31,062 nucleotides of DNA from IMG/VR virus record IMGVR_UViG_3300048930_001387, positions 1 to 31,062 of that record. One strand, written 5' to 3'. Under the pieces are notes generated by a model. The model worked only from the letters and a program-made list of their open reading frames with translations. It was not told where the DNA came from and did not search any database. The DNA is from a virus. Both the position numbers and the translations under genes were made by a program. Shown one piece after another: positions 29,706 through 31,062 of the stretch; position 1 is the stretch's first letter, and the number at the start of each line of letters is the position of its first letter.

Positions 29706-29897
29706 TCACTCAGTGGGGGAGATCACTTCGAGACGAGACATCGTGAACCAATTCTCCTTCGGCTCGTTCTTTTCGCCAACGGGCCCTTCGACGCGATACC
29801 GATCCTGCTCGTTGAGGTAGTGGCAGTGCGCCGTCACCACGCCTTGAAACCCCGTGATGCGATCACGAACATGATCACCGAGATCAACCTTCTGCAT
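29706..29897 (-). CDS. Small conserved phage protein with a GDxVxDxxTGFxGxVT motif
   Basis: The 63-residue protein reads DLGDHVRDRITGFQGVVTAH followed by CHYLNEQDRYRVEG. This short beta-barrel-like pattern is common among small early proteins of many prophages and recalls KOW/SH3-type folds. Its biochemical role is unknown. The ribosome site is GGAGA, and an inverted repeat lies in its leader. It is part of the leftward early operon just upstream of the resolvase gene. Confidence 0.75.
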   Translation of the reverse strand: MQKVDLGDHVRDRITGFQGVVTAHCHYLNEQDRYRVEGPVGEKNEPKENWFTMSRLEVISPTE

Positions 29898-29914
29898 TCG
29901 CGAATCTCCAATGC

Positions 29915-29936
29915 GCGTGCCGCCTATTCGGCACGC
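29915..29936 (-). promoter_or_regulatory. 8-bp perfect inverted repeat at a gene junction of the early operon
   Basis: GCGTGCCG and CGGCACGC enclose CCTATT (plus-strand reading). The hairpin spans the stop codon of the upstream gene and lies 18 bases before the next ATG, outside its ribosome site. Terminator-like or leader structure; no T-run. Confidence 0.35.
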
Positions 29937-30145
29937 AAATCCCGCTCGGGCCCGGGTAGAGCCGGCGCGGGTTCAACTTGATTGAGGAGCGCCGCCGCCG
30001 CCCGTAGCTGGCGAGCTCGGAGGTTTCGCCAACGGATGACAGAGGCGCCGGGCACATACGGGAGACGCCGCGCTTGCTCCGCCTGGGCCTCTTCGTCCTT
30101 CGCCAGGTCGACAAGGAACGCGGCGAGCTTCTCCGGCGTGGTCAC
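29924..30145 (-). CDS. Small helical early protein, unknown function
   Basis: The 73-residue product starts at a GTG with AAGGAG upstream. It is largely helical (TTPEKLAAFLVDLAKDEEAQ, then RNLRARQLRAAAALLNQV) with a Pro-rich end. A longer frame extends to 30493 but has no ribosome site and overlaps two other genes, so the short form is preferred. The start overlaps the preceding stop (GTGA at 30142-30145). No family is recognised. Confidence 0.65.
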   Translation of the reverse strand: MTTPEKLAAFLVDLAKDEEAQAEQARRLPYVPGASVIRWRNLRARQLRAAAALLNQVEPAPALPGPERDLRAE

Positions 30146-30300
30146 TTGATCTCCTTCAGCTTCGATGCGACTCGATCGATGGACTGGTGTGTGCGGCGCT
30201 GGAGCCGGCGTGACTCGACGCCGATGCGCCAGCACGCGTACTCGGAACCGACAACGAACGCGGCGAGGATTGCCGCGAAGAGCCAGGCAGCCGGTGTCAT
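30142..30300 (-). CDS. 52-residue single-pass membrane protein
   Basis: The ATG at 30300 overlaps the preceding stop (ATGA). Residues 5-20 (AWLFAAILAAFVVGSE) are hydrophobic and the rest is basic and helical (RIGVESRRLQRRTHQSIDR), giving a short N-anchored membrane protein. Such genes are frequent among phage early clusters; the function is unknown. It lacks a clear ribosome site of its own and is likely translationally coupled. Confidence 0.6.
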   Translation of the reverse strand: MTPAAWLFAAILAAFVVGSEYACWRIGVESRRLQRRTHQSIDRVASKLKEIK

Positions 30301-30515
30301 CCTGCGGTCCTCTCTCCCGCTGGCAGCTGGGAGTCGTTGTCGGCGTCGCGCCACTTCGCGTGTACGCGCTTGGTGTGGAGCTCGACCATCGCATCGCCGC
30401 GGCGAAGCACGACGATCGAGGTGTTGATGGAGACGATCTCGCCGGCGAGGATGCACGTGGGGCTCTCTCGCCACCATGCGAATATGCCGGCACGGAGCTC
30501 GGGGGCAGTGCTCAT
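30297..30515 (-). CDS. Small early protein with a beta-barrel-like pattern
   Basis: From the ATG at 30515, preceded by GGAGGTGGAG, the product has 72 residues. The centre reads CILAGEIVSINTSIVVLRRGDAMVELHTKRVHAKW, with short strands resembling a small SH3/KOW-like barrel (quoted as the region of residues 20-54). The family is unknown. Both ends overlap neighbours by four bases. A longer frame from 30560 is less likely because the ribosome site fits 30515. Confidence 0.6.
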   Translation of the reverse strand: MSTAPELRAGIFAWWRESPTCILAGEIVSINTSIVVLRRGDAMVELHTKRVHAKWRDADNDSQLPAGERTAG

Positions 30516-30826
30516 GCTCCACCTCCACACCTGCGACACCGCAGCAACCCGTCCGTGCACGTAAAGACCTCCGCGTTAGCATCGCGGCAGACCGCGCACT
30601 CGGCGTTCTCGTCTTTGACATGCTCGACGCGTGTGAGACGATCGACATGCTCGCACGCCGCGACGCACTGGTAGATCTCCGTCCATCGCCTGATCAACAC
30701 ATCGATCGAGTCGGTTGGATCGCCCCTTTCGGTGAAGTCGCTGCGATCCCGGTAGCACGAGTTGATCTGGTCTTGCACCATGCGACGCATCGCGTCGTAC
30801 TCGGATTGGGTTGGCTTGTCGCTCAT
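30512..30826 (-). CDS. Small early protein with a C-terminal zinc ribbon
   Basis: From the ATG at 30826 (GGAGG upstream) the product has 104 residues. The first 70 are helical and charged (SDKPTQSEYDAMRRMVQDQ and RRWTEIYQCVAACEHVDRL). The C-terminus has two Cys pairs, CAVC and CRRC, about 20 residues apart, which would bind zinc. Nucleic-acid or protein binding is plausible. Start and stop overlap neighbours by four bases. A longer frame from 30982 overlaps the next gene and lacks a ribosome site. Confidence 0.65.
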   Translation of the reverse strand: MSDKPTQSEYDAMRRMVQDQINSCYRDRSDFTERGDPTDSIDVLIRRWTEIYQCVAACEHVDRLTRVEHVKDENAECAVCRDANAEVFTCTDGLLRCRRCGGGA

Positions 30827-31062
30827 GACGTGCCTCCGATCCGCTTGATGTCTCCGCCTCTCACCCACACTGCAACGGTCCACTGGTCCTCGTTCGTCAT
30901 GAAGTTGAGCGAAGGGTGGCAGTCGACGACGAGGATCGACGGGAGCTCTGGATAGAACGATGGGCGAACCCTGTGGATCCACACGATTAAGCCCGCATCA
31001 TCTCCATTGATAATCTCGCACCTGTCGCCCACGATGATTTCGGCACCATTGCTGTCCTTCAT
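30823..31062 (-). CDS. Small early protein with a KOW-like start, at the window edge
   Basis: The 79-residue frame begins at an ATG that coincides with the last base of the window, so a further upstream start cannot be excluded. It opens MKDSNGAEIIVGDRCEIING and continues DDAGLIVWIHRV, a pattern seen in small SH3/KOW-like phage proteins, followed by a Trp/Val-rich half ending VRGGDIKRIG. Role unknown. The stop overlaps the next start by four bases. Confidence 0.65.
   Translation of the reverse strand: MKDSNGAEIIVGDRCEIINGDDAGLIVWIHRVRPSFYPELPSILVVDCHPSLNFMTNEDQWTVAVWVRGGDIKRIGGTS

Noticed and set aside
29884-30114. 76-codon minus-strand frame overlapping the GTG-started helical protein
   Set aside because: Arg/Ser-rich shadow without ribosome site; the frame starting at 30145 has AAGGAG and a coupled start.
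1-31062. CRISPR array, insertion sequence or transposase
   Set aside because: No regularly spaced direct repeats and no transposase-like reading frame were seen.

Overview
The window is most of an integrated siphovirus (a prophage of the HK97 capsid and packaging type) in a GC-rich bacterium. Its left edge lies in the 3' end of a host tRNA gene, which is the probable attachment site, and a leftward tyrosine integrase abuts it. The host is probably diderm: one gene carries a clear lipobox, another a weaker one, and a long coiled-coil lipoprotein sits in a lysis-like position. Clean Shine-Dalgarno sites precede most genes. A CsrA-like protein and several small proteins of unknown family prevent a firm taxonomic call; a planctomycete-like host is only a guess.

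Layout. Positions 1-1494: integrase (minus). 1638-3531: plus-strand accessory genes, namely a small HTH protein, a ParB-domain/DNA adenine methyltransferase split by a +1 frameshift, and an HNH endonuclease overlapping the methyltransferase tail. 3538-3891: a virion-like protein on the opposite strand. 3892-4166: a striking G-rich, hairpin-rich noncoding block that includes a four-tract G-quadruplex motif directly upstream of the terminase genes (candidate cos or control region). 4167-10109: packaging and head genes (small and large terminase, portal, prohead protease, major capsid protein). 10211-14169: connector region, including a protein that joins an SGNH-hydrolase-like region to a domain resembling the base of gene-transfer-agent head spikes. 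14216-17351: tail tube, tail-assembly chaperones and tape measure.

17379-18521 is a cargo (moron) cassette with its own promoter-like box: a lipoprotein plus a membrane-anchored, HIRAN-like protein. 18572-25212 holds the tail tip: two minor tail proteins and a 1524-residue protein that merges an NlpC/P60 peptidase, a gpI-like segment, the J-type hub and a PA14-like domain. It is interrupted at 19988-20637 by a noncoding, palindrome-containing insert, a 41-residue Arg-rich ORF and a strong terminator. 25252-26088 is a glycine-rich tail fibre.

From 26166 to the right edge everything reads leftward: closely packed small early genes, RusA resolvase, a CsrA-like protein, a frameshifted glycoside-hydrolase-like gene, a coiled-coil lipoprotein, a membrane protein and a virion-like protein. 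The two arms converge on a bidirectional hairpin at 26091-26110. Replication and repressor genes and the other attachment site must lie beyond the right edge.

The most distinctive regulatory signal is a recurring TCTAGTCT(C/G)GCGC box at gene junctions of the plus-strand late region. In several cases it sits exactly six bases before an ATG, which would give leaderless mRNAs. A second is a 17-bp RNA hairpin that would bury the lipoprotein gene's ribosome site in read-through transcripts while a -10-like box inside it could make an unburied transcript, a layout like phage T4 gene e.
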